From NCBI GenBank assembly GCA_018660265.1, contig JABJKS010000085.1, forward strand, positions 62,001 through 126,000: a stretch of DNA of 64,000 nt, given 5' to 3'. The notes beneath the pieces are model-generated. The model ran no database searches, was not told where the DNA came from, and saw only the letters and a program-made list of their open reading frames with translations. Both the position numbers and the translations under genes were made by a program. Shown here in pieces: positions 8,566 to 16,329 of this stretch (within the stretch, counting starts at the first letter, position 1; every line of letters starts with the position of its first letter). Source of the DNA: Rhodospirillaceae bacterium (lineage in GTDB: Bacteria; Pseudomonadota; Alphaproteobacteria; GCA-2731375).

Positions 8566-9582
8566 TCAGACGACACCAAGTTCGATCAAACTTTCCGCCG
8601 TATCGACAATGCTGTCTTCGACCTTTCGGGGCTGCCAGTTCAAATCCCGCCGAATGGCGCTGTTGTCGAATTCCTGTCGCTCACCCAAACGCGGGGCCAT
8701 GCGCCGCACCGCAGGATCGAACAGGGCAACGCAACGCAGCAGCCAATCGGGCAACCGCCGGGTCGACACGCGATAGCCCCGTTGCCCAACCGTTTGGTTT
8801 AGCGCCTGCGCGATCTCCGCCACCCAGCGAAACTCTGTCGTACATAAATATCGATTGCCAGCTGCCTGTGGGGACGTCATAGCCGCCAAATGGGCCGCGG
8901 CGACATCGCGCACATCAACAATGGTAAAGCCCAGATTTGGGCAGCCCGGCACTTCCCGCGCCACCAGCTTGCGGATCAGTTCAATCGAGGCGCTGCCGTC
9001 AGGATCGATCAGGGGGCCTAGGACAACGCAGGGATTGATCGCCACCAATTCCATGCCGTGATCCACTGGCAAACCGGCTACGAAGTCCCAGGCCGCCCGT
9101 TCAGCGATGGTCTTGGAAGAGGCATAGGCACCGGTGCCGTCGCCCAAAATACTCCAATCCGCCTCTGTAAAGCTGGACTTTCCGCCATGGCCACTGTTGA
9201 TCGCAGCATTGGAAGAGGTCATGACCACGCGCCGGACCCCCGCCCGCGATGCCGCCGCCAACACCCGCAGAGTACCATCCCGCGCCGGGGCGATCAGCTC
9301 TTCATGATTTTTCGGCTCCACAATCGGGACAGGGGAGGCAACATGCATGACATATTGGCAATCGGTCATTGCCGCATCCCAGCCCGCATCCGAAGTCAGG
9401 TCCGCTGCAACGAAGCTGAGGTTCGATACCTCAGTATGACGCGCCAGAGCGGCGCGCAAAGGCTCCACCCGCGCCATATCACGCAACGTGCCGCGCACCT
9501 CATAACCTTCATCCAACAGCAAGGCGATCACATGCAGTGCGATATAACCAGACGCACCTGTGACCGTAACAGTTTCCCTCAC
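8566..9582 (-). CDS. NAD(P)-dependent epimerase/reductase, dihydroflavonol reductase-like
   Basis: A 338-residue extended short-chain dehydrogenase. The Rossmann nucleotide motif TGASGYIALHV is at residues 8-18, and the catalytic pair appears as YASSKTIAE (YxxxK), with an upstream TSSNAAIN serine motif. Length and motifs match dihydroflavonol 4-reductase/cinnamoyl-CoA reductase-like bacterial enzymes, which reduce aldehydes, ketones or CoA thioesters. It lies between the UGSC selenoprotein gene and the phosphatase, all leftward with short gaps (9 bp to the former), so it may belong to that transcript. Substrate unknown. Confidence 0.87.
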   Translation of the reverse strand: MRETVTVTGASGYIALHVIALLLDEGYEVRGTLRDMARVEPLRAALARHTEVSNLSFVAADLTSDAGWDAAMTDCQYVMHVASPVPIVEPKNHEELIAPARDGTLRVLAAASRAGVRRVVMTSSNAAINSGHGGKSSFTEADWSILGDGTGAYASSKTIAERAAWDFVAGLPVDHGMELVAINPCVVLGPLIDPDGSASIELIRKLVAREVPGCPNLGFTIVDVRDVAAAHLAAMTSPQAAGNRYLCTTEFRWVAEIAQALNQTVGQRGYRVSTRRLPDWLLRCVALFDPAVRRMAPRLGERQEFDNSAIRRDLNWQPRKVEDSIVDTAESLIELGVV

Positions 9583-9591
9583 AAACCGGTC

Positions 9592-10122
9592 CTAATCGGT
9601 CAACTGTTCAGTTAGTGCGGCGACAATACTATCCACGTGCTGCTCAGCCAAAGTATGAAGCTCCGCATCGGTGCGATCCTGGATCGGGTGTGGCACCCAG
9701 ATATAGGCGGGATCAAAACCCAACGCCTCGGACTGCACCGCCGCCGCCTCAATAAATTCGGTGGTGGCAACGCCAACGACAGGAATACCGCGACTTTCAA
9801 GGTTCAACATATCATGCGTACAGCAAGATGTGCAGCTGCCTCAATCAGCCTGGCCTTCAACAACCACGTCCACTTCTTCAACGATGGCCTGCTGGATCGC
9901 CATGGGCGCGGTGCGCGCCACGGTCGGTTTGCGATAGCGTTTGACCTCTATACCCCGACCCTCAATCAGGGAGGCGACCTTTTCCAAAAAGACGTCGCCC
10001 CGGGCTTTGGAAATATCCAGAACACCGACGGTCAAACCGTCCAGCGATGTGGGCCGGGCCAGTCGCGGACGTTCCGCAGCCTCCCGCTCTCCCGTTGGAT
10101 CCAATAGATTATCTAAACTCAT
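9592..10122 (-). CDS. UGSC family selenoprotein (in-frame TGA = selenocysteine)
   Basis: Read as one 176-codon gene with an in-frame TGA at 9841-9843. The frame gives EGQAD-U-GSCTSCCTHDMLN, so the TGA stands exactly where the UGSC family has Sec (or Cys), followed by Gly-Ser-Cys. The 93 residues before and 82 after form one continuous Rossmann-like protein (LDGLTVGVLDISKARGDVF, later RGIPVVGVATTEF) with no frameshift. From family knowledge, UGSC proteins are predicted redox selenoproteins reported mainly from marine bacteria; the reaction is unknown. Its ATG overlaps the stop of the upstream thioredoxin-fusion gene (ATGA), implying translational coupling. Conventional gene callers would break it into two small genes. 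The selAB/selC/selD machinery is not in this window. Confidence 0.9.
9805..9843 (-). promoter_or_regulatory. Candidate bacterial SECIS region after the Sec codon
   Basis: Immediately 3' of the TGA the mRNA can fold as GCAGC pairing with GCUGU around a 10-base loop, or alternatively as UGCACA pairing with UGU-AC-GCA around UCUUGC. Bacterial SECIS hairpins lie within about 40 bases after the UGA and bind SelB. I cannot decide by eye which fold is real or whether the apical loop has the needed G. Confidence 0.45.
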
Positions 10123-11549
10123 GATTTTATCTCCTTTGTGACAGGGCGGCTGGATTCAGGCGTGCCCGGGGTCCAGCCCGCAATGATACCGGAAAACTTG
10201 CCCGCGCCGCCACCGGCCCGGACGATTAACAAGCCTGTGGGCACCAGCTTTGAAACAGTCTTGCCCGCCAACTTCGGGTTGACGCCTTCCGCCATGCCAT
10301 GGGTGCCCCGCATGACGCTTTCTGCCGGCACGACCATGCGCGCCATCAACTCCTTATGCAGGCGCGCCTTATCCCAGCCCCCCTCCATCAATGTGTTTTC
10401 ATGTTCAGGGCAAACCACCAACAGGCAATCGGGGCCGGGGAATTTGTTGACGTTGTCCACCGCCCGTAAAGACGTGGCGAATGTTTCCACCAGTTCTTCG
10501 GGACTGCGCGCCTTGTCATCGATGACCCCTTGCAGGCCAAAGCCGGCAAAGACCGTGACCGCATTAGTGCCCGCGGGCAGGCCACGATCCACCACCAGCG
10601 GCTCCCACGCGGAGCCGTCTTCATCTTCGCAAAAACAATAGGTCAACTTGCCCGGATTGCCCAAGGTCGCACGGTCGACGCCCTGCGGCTTGCCGCCGCC
10701 GATGTTGCGCACCGCCAATTGCACGGCACGGCCAATCGTCGCGTTAGCCCGGTTGCCTTGACCCAGGGCATTGCCCTTGCCGTTCATGCCGATTTGCTGC
10801 GCGATGGGCCCGTTGACGATGACCACGGGGCCGACAAAGCGCGTCGTCGCCAGGGTTCCGTGCAGGCAATAATCTTCCTCCAGCACCGCCTCAATCGCAG
10901 CCAGGACCACGGGCATATATTCGGGCCGGCAACCGGCCATGACCGCATTGATGGCCACCTTCTCCACCGTGCAGGTATCCAGGTTCGATGGCATAGGCCC
11001 CAATACCTCGTCCGCCGCTCTGGTGGTGCCTTCCAGCATCGCCAATACACGTTCCTGGGTGGGCGGCACCACGGGCAGGCCATCGCTCCAGCCTCGCTCA
11101 TAACAAGCTTCAATCGCATCCTCCCTGGCACCAAGGGGGATAAGACGGGAAACCATGGGCGTGTCACCATGGCGAATGCGCAATTCGGCCAGACGGTCCT
11201 GTTCCTGGTTCAGGGCGCCACAGCCGGGCTTGAAGGCGGGCAGGTCAGCGCCGAGATCAGATGCGCCGGTCAGGCTTTCCCATGCCGCGCGGTCCCAGCC
11301 ATAAGTACGCTCCACCTCCTGGCCAGCTTCAAATCGCACCAAGGTCGGCACGATTTCAATCTCCAGGTCATAAGAGATATCCAGCGCAGTATCATCCGTC
11401 ACGCCGTCCATACCGTCGGGAAAAGCCGGATCATCCTGGCTGTAGACCGTCAGATCCGCCTGCTTCAACAGCTGTTGAAGCACTGGAGCGACCATGACAC
11501 AAGTCGGGCAATCCCGCTTTACCACCGCTACCAATCCGTTCTTTTGCAT
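10119..11549 (-). CDS. Thioredoxin-domain fusion protein linked to UGSC selenoprotein
   Basis: A 476-residue protein. Residues 1 to about 105 are thioredoxin-like, with redox motif C14-P-T-C17 and a probable cis-proline in VPT (residue 68). The remaining roughly 330 residues form a separate domain (ERGWSDGLPVVPPT, VEKVAINAVMAGCRPEYMPV, NIGGGKPQGVDRATLGNPGK) that I recognise only as a domain found beside UGSC proteins; its reaction is unknown. ATG 11549 has GGAG about 8 bases upstream, and the 21 residues of open frame before it look spurious. The stop overlaps the selenoprotein ATG. The coupled pair suggests the dithiol domain reduces the selenocysteine partner (inference). A glutathione transferase gene is divergent. 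Confidence 0.8.
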   Translation of the reverse strand: MQKNGLVAVVKRDCPTCVMVAPVLQQLLKQADLTVYSQDDPAFPDGMDGVTDDTALDISYDLEIEIVPTLVRFEAGQEVERTYGWDRAAWESLTGASDLGADLPAFKPGCGALNQEQDRLAELRIRHGDTPMVSRLIPLGAREDAIEACYERGWSDGLPVVPPTQERVLAMLEGTTRAADEVLGPMPSNLDTCTVEKVAINAVMAGCRPEYMPVVLAAIEAVLEEDYCLHGTLATTRFVGPVVIVNGPIAQQIGMNGKGNALGQGNRANATIGRAVQLAVRNIGGGKPQGVDRATLGNPGKLTYCFCEDEDGSAWEPLVVDRGLPAGTNAVTVFAGFGLQGVIDDKARSPEELVETFATSLRAVDNVNKFPGPDCLLVVCPEHENTLMEGGWDKARLHKELMARMVVPAESVMRGTHGMAEGVNPKLAGKTVSKLVPTGLLIVRAGGGAGKFSGIIAGWTPGTPESSRPVTKEIKS

Positions 11550-11669
11550 CACGCACTCCGCTTTCAGTTCAGACGTATCATATAAATATTTTTTCGATAG
11601 ACCTAATCGCAATTTGCCTGCACTCTTCTATCCGAATGAACAGCAAGTTCAAAATTGGGGAGCGACAGC

Positions 11670-12302
11670 ATGAAACTCTATTATGATCCAAGAACCGTGA
11701 ATTGCCGCAAAGTTGTGGCTGGTTTCAAACTCATGGGTATCGATTTCGAGACGGCGGACATCGATTATTTCGCCCAAGGGCACCTGGCACCCGAGTATAT
11801 GGCGATCAACCCGAATGCATCCCTGCCGGCTCTGGTCGATGGGGATCTTAAATTATGGGAATCCAATGCCATCCTGCAATATGCTGCCGATAAGGCAGGG
11901 GCCGCATCTGCCTATCCCGCCGACCTGAAGGTCCGCGCCGACATTAACCGTTGGCTGTTGTGGGAGGCTAATTTGTGGTTTCCCAGCACCTATGTGTATC
12001 TGGTGGAAAACGTGGTCAAGCCGATCCTGGGCGCAGAGCCTGACCAGGCCATCCTGGATGGGGAAGCGGAACGCTTTAACAAGCTGGCAGGCATCCTGGA
12101 TGCCCAACTGGCAGGCCGCGATTGGGTCAGCACGCCCGACCCCAGCATTGCCGACATCGCCCTGGCCGCTCCCATGCACCTGCACAGGCATCAGAAACTG
12201 CCGCTTGAAAACTACGGCAACATCCGCGCCTGGATTGCCCGTATGGAAGAGCTGCCGGCGTGGAAAAGCACGGACGTCGCGCCCTTGCTAGGGCTAAGCT
12301 AA
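11670..12302 (+). CDS. Glutathione S-transferase family protein
   Basis: A 210-residue protein with the GST layout: an N-terminal thioredoxin-fold domain (MKLYYDPRTVNCRKVVAGFK, NPNASLPALVDGDLKLWESNAI, the latter giving the cis-Pro and Glu-Ser glutathione contacts) and an all-helical C-terminal domain with SIADIALAAPMH near residues 165-180, the usual N-capping box. ATG 11670 follows GGGGAG at good spacing; a TTG at 11655 is the alternative. It transcribes away from the thioredoxin-fusion/UGSC operon, sharing a 120-bp promoter region, so a joint redox or detoxification role is possible. The substrate is not readable. Confidence 0.9.
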   Translation: MKLYYDPRTVNCRKVVAGFKLMGIDFETADIDYFAQGHLAPEYMAINPNASLPALVDGDLKLWESNAILQYAADKAGAASAYPADLKVRADINRWLLWEANLWFPSTYVYLVENVVKPILGAEPDQAILDGEAERFNKLAGILDAQLAGRDWVSTPDPSIADIALAAPMHLHRHQKLPLENYGNIRAWIARMEELPAWKSTDVAPLLGLS

Positions 12303-12350
12303 GCCTCGAATAGACTTAGAGCGCTTCCAAAGTCGCCTTGCGGTTGCGGC

Positions 12351-13139
12351 CTATGGGTCGCGACCGCCGAGGCTTTGGATTTTGTCCTGCATGCGGCGCA
12401 TGCCTTTCAGCCAGCGCTCCAGATCATTGTTCTTGCCGTCCATCCAGGTTTGGGCAATCTCGTCCGTCAGGATCAGGAAACGTTCTTCCTCTACTGCCGT
12501 GGCGACCTGTTCGGCAACCTCCTCCGGCTCCTTGATGGGACCGGCGGCGGTGGTGGCAAAGGGCTTGTCCGTATCACCCAGCATGGGTGTGCGCACCCCA
12601 AGGGGGGCCAGTAACGAGACCCGGATGCCTTCATGGTGGTGGGTAACGGAAAGATATTCCGCCAAACCCACGACCGCGTGCTTTGACACGGTGTAGGGTA
12701 GATTGCCGTGGGACATCAAAATCCCGGCCATGGACGCAGTGTGCATGATATAGCCAGCCCCCCGTTCAATCATCCCCGGCAACACAGCGCGCACGGCATA
12801 GACGTGAGACATCAGGTTGACATTCCACTGGTCCTGCCAGACAGAAAGATCCGTATTCATGATCTCGCGGCCCGAGTTAATACCGGCGTTATTAAACAGA
12901 ATATCAACGGGGCCAAAGTGTTCTTCCGTGGCTTTGATCATGGCATTGATCTCCGCCTCGTCGCCAACGTTACAGCCGATACCCAGACCACCGAACTCCG
13001 CTGCCACCGAATTTGCGCCTTCGCCGTTCAGATCGACGACAACGACCTTGGCACCGCGTTCGGCGAAATTCCGGCAACACGCCGCACCAATGCCGGATGC
13101 GCCACCTGTTACGATTGTTACTTTATCCTTGAATTGCAT
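12351..13139 (-). CDS. SDR family NAD(P)-dependent oxidoreductase
   Basis: A 262-residue classical short-chain dehydrogenase. The cofactor motif TGGASGIGAACC is near residues 11-22, with NNAG at about 86-89, the catalytic Ser in HTASMAG, and YTVSKHA giving YxxxK. Asp in VVVDLNGEG after beta-2 favours NAD. Such enzymes oxidise or reduce alcohols and ketones. It is followed on the same strand by a gene order reading cupin (13417-13148) then SDR, separated by 8 bp, so the two form a likely operon. Substrate unknown. Confidence 0.9.
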   Translation of the reverse strand: MQFKDKVTIVTGGASGIGAACCRNFAERGAKVVVVDLNGEGANSVAAEFGGLGIGCNVGDEAEINAMIKATEEHFGPVDILFNNAGINSGREIMNTDLSVWQDQWNVNLMSHVYAVRAVLPGMIERGAGYIMHTASMAGILMSHGNLPYTVSKHAVVGLAEYLSVTHHHEGIRVSLLAPLGVRTPMLGDTDKPFATTAAGPIKEPEEVAEQVATAVEEERFLILTDEIAQTWMDGKNNDLERWLKGMRRMQDKIQSLGGRDP

Positions 13140-13147
13140 TTTCCACC

Positions 13148-13417
13148 CTATTTACGACCGACCAGAAAGCGCACACCGTCGGGACCAACCTGTTCTGTAT
13201 GGGGGATGTTAGCGTCCAAGGCAAAAGTATCACCCGCCTCGCAGGTCTCTACCCGGCCATCTTCCAAAGTGACGGAAATTTTGCCCGACAACACCATGAT
13301 GGACGCGCCGAAATCATGGGTGTGCGTATCTTCATGATAGTTGGCGGCCATCTCCTTGATGACGCCTTCCCCATAGCCATTCTGCTGTAACTGTTCACGA
13401 AACGCTGCTTCGTTCAT
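13148..13417 (-). CDS. Small cupin domain protein
   Basis: An 89-residue single-domain cupin. Motif 1 is read around NYHEDTHTHDFGASIMVLSGKISV and motif 2 around GDTFALDANIPHTEQVGPDG, with His residues able to bind one metal. ATG 13417 is chosen because GGGGAGCAGG precedes it; the 26 residues of upstream frame are rejected. It is the first gene of a two-gene unit with the SDR. Small cupins may be isomerases, dioxygenases or ligand sensors; nothing here decides. Confidence 0.82.
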   Translation of the reverse strand: MNEAAFREQLQQNGYGEGVIKEMAANYHEDTHTHDFGASIMVLSGKISVTLEDGRVETCEAGDTFALDANIPHTEQVGPDGVRFLVGRK

Positions 13418-13531
13418 GATCCTGCTCCCCAAAAAATTCAAAACCAAAATAAATTCATTCAGCCCTAGCCTAACCCGCCCTGCTTGGGTGTACAATCGGT
13501 GGGTAGAGAATTAGCAATAAAGGGGATCATC

Positions 13532-14494
13532 ATGGAATTCGGCGTAAGCGCACCCATCCGCGGGCCATTGGCCAACCCGGCCAGCATTCGCACCTTGGCG
13601 GAAAAGGCCGAAGCTTTAGGCTTTGGCTATATCACCGTGTCGGATCATATCGTGGTTCCCACCGAGATTGAGTCTACCTACCCCTATTCAGAAACAGGGG
13701 ATTTTCCCTGGTCCGAGGGGGGCGATGTGGAATGTATGGAGCAGTTCACATTGTTGTCCTGGTTGGCGGGCATCACTACGAAGATCCGCCTGTTGACCTC
13801 CGTCACCGTGATCCCCCACCGCAATCCCCTGTTCATGGCCAAATCCCTGGCCACCCTGGATCAGCTGACCGGCGGGCGCGTCACCTTCGGTTGTGGTGCG
13901 GGTTGGTTGCGGGAAGAGTTTGAAGCACTGCAGCTGGCTCCCTACGAGGCCCGCGGCCAGGTTACCAACGAATACCTCGCCGCCATCAAGGCTGTCTGGA
14001 CCCAAGCCCGCCCGTCCTATAACGGCGACTTCGTCAAGTTTGATAAAATCGGCATGGATCCAAAACCAGTGCAAACGCCGCACCCGCCGATCTGGATCGG
14101 TGGCGAAAGTGCCCCTGCCCTGCGCCGCACCGTGGCCCTGGGCGATGTTTGGTATCCCTTCGGCACCAACCCTGCATTCCGCATGGATACCTTGGCGGCC
14201 TACAAAAAACGGGTGGCCCGACTGCACGGCCTGGCAGAAGAGGCCGGGCGCGACCCCACCTCCATCGGCCTGGCCTACAACTGCGCCTTCCATTCCGCAT
14301 CTGAGCAACAGCATGTGGATGGCGGCCGCCTGATAATGACCGGCAGTGGCCAACAGCGCGCCGAAGACATCAATACCTTCGCCGAAGTAGGCGTTACATC
14401 CATGATCGTCAACCTGGTCGACAACGACCTGAACGCCATGCTGGACCGCATGGAAGAATTCGCAACGAACGTCATGCCGCATGTGAAAGCTTAG
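13532..14494 (+). CDS. LLM class F420/FMN-dependent oxidoreductase
   Basis: A 320-residue luciferase-like monooxygenase family protein. The TIM-barrel motifs are EKAEALGFGYITVSDHIVVP at the N-terminus, HRNPLFMAKSLATLDQLTGGRVTFGCGAGW in the middle and PHPPIWIGGES near residue 180. The arrangement matches the subgroup annotated as F420-dependent, though FMN use cannot be excluded. ATG 13532 has AAGGGG upstream. It is divergent from the cupin/SDR pair. The compound oxidised is unknown. Confidence 0.88.
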   Translation: MEFGVSAPIRGPLANPASIRTLAEKAEALGFGYITVSDHIVVPTEIESTYPYSETGDFPWSEGGDVECMEQFTLLSWLAGITTKIRLLTSVTVIPHRNPLFMAKSLATLDQLTGGRVTFGCGAGWLREEFEALQLAPYEARGQVTNEYLAAIKAVWTQARPSYNGDFVKFDKIGMDPKPVQTPHPPIWIGGESAPALRRTVALGDVWYPFGTNPAFRMDTLAAYKKRVARLHGLAEEAGRDPTSIGLAYNCAFHSASEQQHVDGGRLIMTGSGQQRAEDINTFAEVGVTSMIVNLVDNDLNAMLDRMEEFATNVMPHVKA

Positions 14495-14527
14495 GATATG
14501 ATCAAATAAAGCAAGATCGGAAAGTAT

Positions 14528-15025
14528 TCAGGGCTTCCAATCGGTGGTAAAATCTAATGCTTCGATAACATCAAATATAGTCCCGCAGCTAATTCCCAAA
14601 TCTTTACACACGTCAGGTATTTTTCGATTTTTCCGTTGTTTACTGGGTGCTGAAACTTCGAATGTCACTATGCAGCGGTCCCCCATATCAGCGAAACCGT
14701 ATGAAATAAGGAATGGATCTTTGCCAACGGCTTCCTGTTCTGCCTCATCGAGGTCATGCGCGTAACCTCTCTCAGTGACCTCAGTAACGTGCGCTGGCTC
14801 CGCTTCTTCATCAAATAGAAGAGCCGCCTTGACATCCTCCGTTTTCAGCCAATCGACAAGCCTTCCATTGCCGGCGATAATTTCCTCGTACTGTTCGAGC
14901 GGAATTTTGATGAAGCCTGCCTCACCGCTAAATTGAAGCCATTCCCAAAATACCGGAAAACGATTGAGAGGATAGTATGTGTTGTCAGCACGGATGAGTG
15001 TGTCAGCATCGAAAAGGTAAATCAC
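14528..15025 (-). CDS. DUF4411 family protein, predicted PIN-like toxin
   Basis: A 165-residue protein. It starts MIYLFDADTLIRADNTYYPL, matching DUF4411, a PIN-like nuclease family; D6 and D8 are plausible metal ligands, with GDRCIVTFEVS later at the place of a second acidic cluster. It lies 9 bp downstream of an XRE-ImmA/IrrE gene on the same strand. That pairing has been predicted as a type II toxin-antitoxin-like module from genome context. If so, the product would be an RNase toxin in the cytoplasm. Base composition is more AT-rich than the flanking metabolic genes, fitting horizontal transfer. Function is inference from family and context. Confidence 0.78.
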   Translation of the reverse strand: MIYLFDADTLIRADNTYYPLNRFPVFWEWLQFSGEAGFIKIPLEQYEEIIAGNGRLVDWLKTEDVKAALLFDEEAEPAHVTEVTERGYAHDLDEAEQEAVGKDPFLISYGFADMGDRCIVTFEVSAPSKQRKNRKIPDVCKDLGISCGTIFDVIEALDFTTDWKP

Positions 15026-15034
15026 GACGCTTCC

Positions 15035-16198
15035 CTATGCCGCCCGACTACCATCAAATATCCGGTTGACAGCGGTGGGCTTTACGCCGAGTACGCGCCC
15101 AGCTTTCGTCGTAGTAAGCGCGCCACCTGCAACCAATCTCCTCACCACGGTCAGAAGACCGAGTCCAACGCGGTGCCGCCTAACAACATAATAGTCTGGA
15201 GCGCCTTTTGGTTTTTCATCCTCAATTTTCTGGGCGATGCGCTCGTCATCAAAAATAGCGCTGAGAGCATTATAAGTTCTTCGTTCGATTATATCGGACC
15301 GCAGCAGGTTGTAGGCCACCATTTTTCGGCTAAGATTTCGCTTGTTTGAAAAATCACCGATCTGATGTTTCAATTCATCCAGATCCGCATTATTCTGTGC
15401 GCCTATTTCAACCAACTCTTCCGGTCGTAACAGGAAATGTGCCGCTACAGAGTCACAAAATCGTTCGATTTCTACGGTGCCTTCCTGCCCGCTGATACCC
15501 GTCTGGCCAAGTGAGATATGTGCCAATTCATGCAATAGCGTAAATGACCAAGCCGCTCTTGAATCTTTTTCGTTAATAACGATAAACGGGGCAACATCAT
15601 CCGCCAGCGCAAAGCCACGAAAATTTTTCGCATCAATGTCTGTGTGAAAGGTGCCCAGATTTCCCATCAGAAGCACAAAGACGCCAGCCTTTTCAGCAGC
15701 CGCGCGCAAGGCGGCAAAGGCCCCATTTACTGTCTTCTCTTGTCGAAAATCATCGGACGTGAAGTCTAGCAATTCACGCAACGATTTTACGAGTGTTTCT
15801 ACGCCATCCTCCATAGAGGCCGATCCAACAAATGCGAGCGCCTCATCTTCCTCAGCCTCTTCGAGGGCCGCTCGCACCAGACCTTGACGAGCATATACGT
15901 CACGCAACAACGCATTTATTAATGCTTCAGAGCCCACCTCAGGCTCATCTGGAAGCGTCCGGAAATCTTGCCCCCTATCGCTCGATTTTGGTGGGTTTGG
16001 CAAATAAAATGTCAGAAGGGGTCGGCGATATTTTTCGGACATATTCGTAAGCTGGCGGCGGCTCGGGTCACGCTCGCCTGCTTCAAGCGCCCTTATCCTA
16101 TCGGGTCCGCTCATGCTAAGCTTTTTCGCGGCCTCTTCGCGAGAGAGCCCCGCTGTTTCTCGCGCCCAAACCAGAATTTGTGGATTTACCTTTGGCAT
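15035..16198 (-). CDS. XRE-family HTH plus ImmA/IrrE metallopeptidase domain protein
   Basis: A 387-residue two-domain protein. Residues 1 to about 65 are a Cro/XRE helix-turn-helix (LVWARETAGLSREEAAKKLS). The middle carries the ImmA/IrrE (DUF955) zinc motif HELAHISLGQTG, giving HExxH, followed by an acidic region that could supply the third ligand. A C-terminal segment (LLTVVRRLVAGGALTTTKAGRVLGVKPTAVNRIF) looks like a second helix-turn-helix. ATG 16198 is used instead of the upstream 16222 start. It is the probable antitoxin or autorepressor of the DUF4411 partner and is divergent from the CoA-transferase operon. Confidence 0.88.
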   Translation of the reverse strand: MPKVNPQILVWARETAGLSREEAAKKLSMSGPDRIRALEAGERDPSRRQLTNMSEKYRRPLLTFYLPNPPKSSDRGQDFRTLPDEPEVGSEALINALLRDVYARQGLVRAALEEAEEDEALAFVGSASMEDGVETLVKSLRELLDFTSDDFRQEKTVNGAFAALRAAAEKAGVFVLLMGNLGTFHTDIDAKNFRGFALADDVAPFIVINEKDSRAAWSFTLLHELAHISLGQTGISGQEGTVEIERFCDSVAAHFLLRPEELVEIGAQNNADLDELKHQIGDFSNKRNLSRKMVAYNLLRSDIIERRTYNALSAIFDDERIAQKIEDEKPKGAPDYYVVRRHRVGLGLLTVVRRLVAGGALTTTKAGRVLGVKPTAVNRIFDGSRAA

Positions 16199-16329
16199 TG
16201 TTCCATTTTGCAGAAATTTCAACCGACCTCAAGTCTACCCTATGCCAGTCGTGTCTGGTTGTTTTCGAGCTGATGCCATAGAATGCGCCCGCTAAAACCA
16301 AATCAAGTGTTTTTTGGGGGAGACGAACC

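Noticed and set aside
9841-9843. Nonsense mutation or frameshift pseudogene at the UGSC site
   Set aside because: The stop is TGA precisely at the Sec position of the family motif, with both flanks intact in one frame; a random nonsense mutation is less likely.
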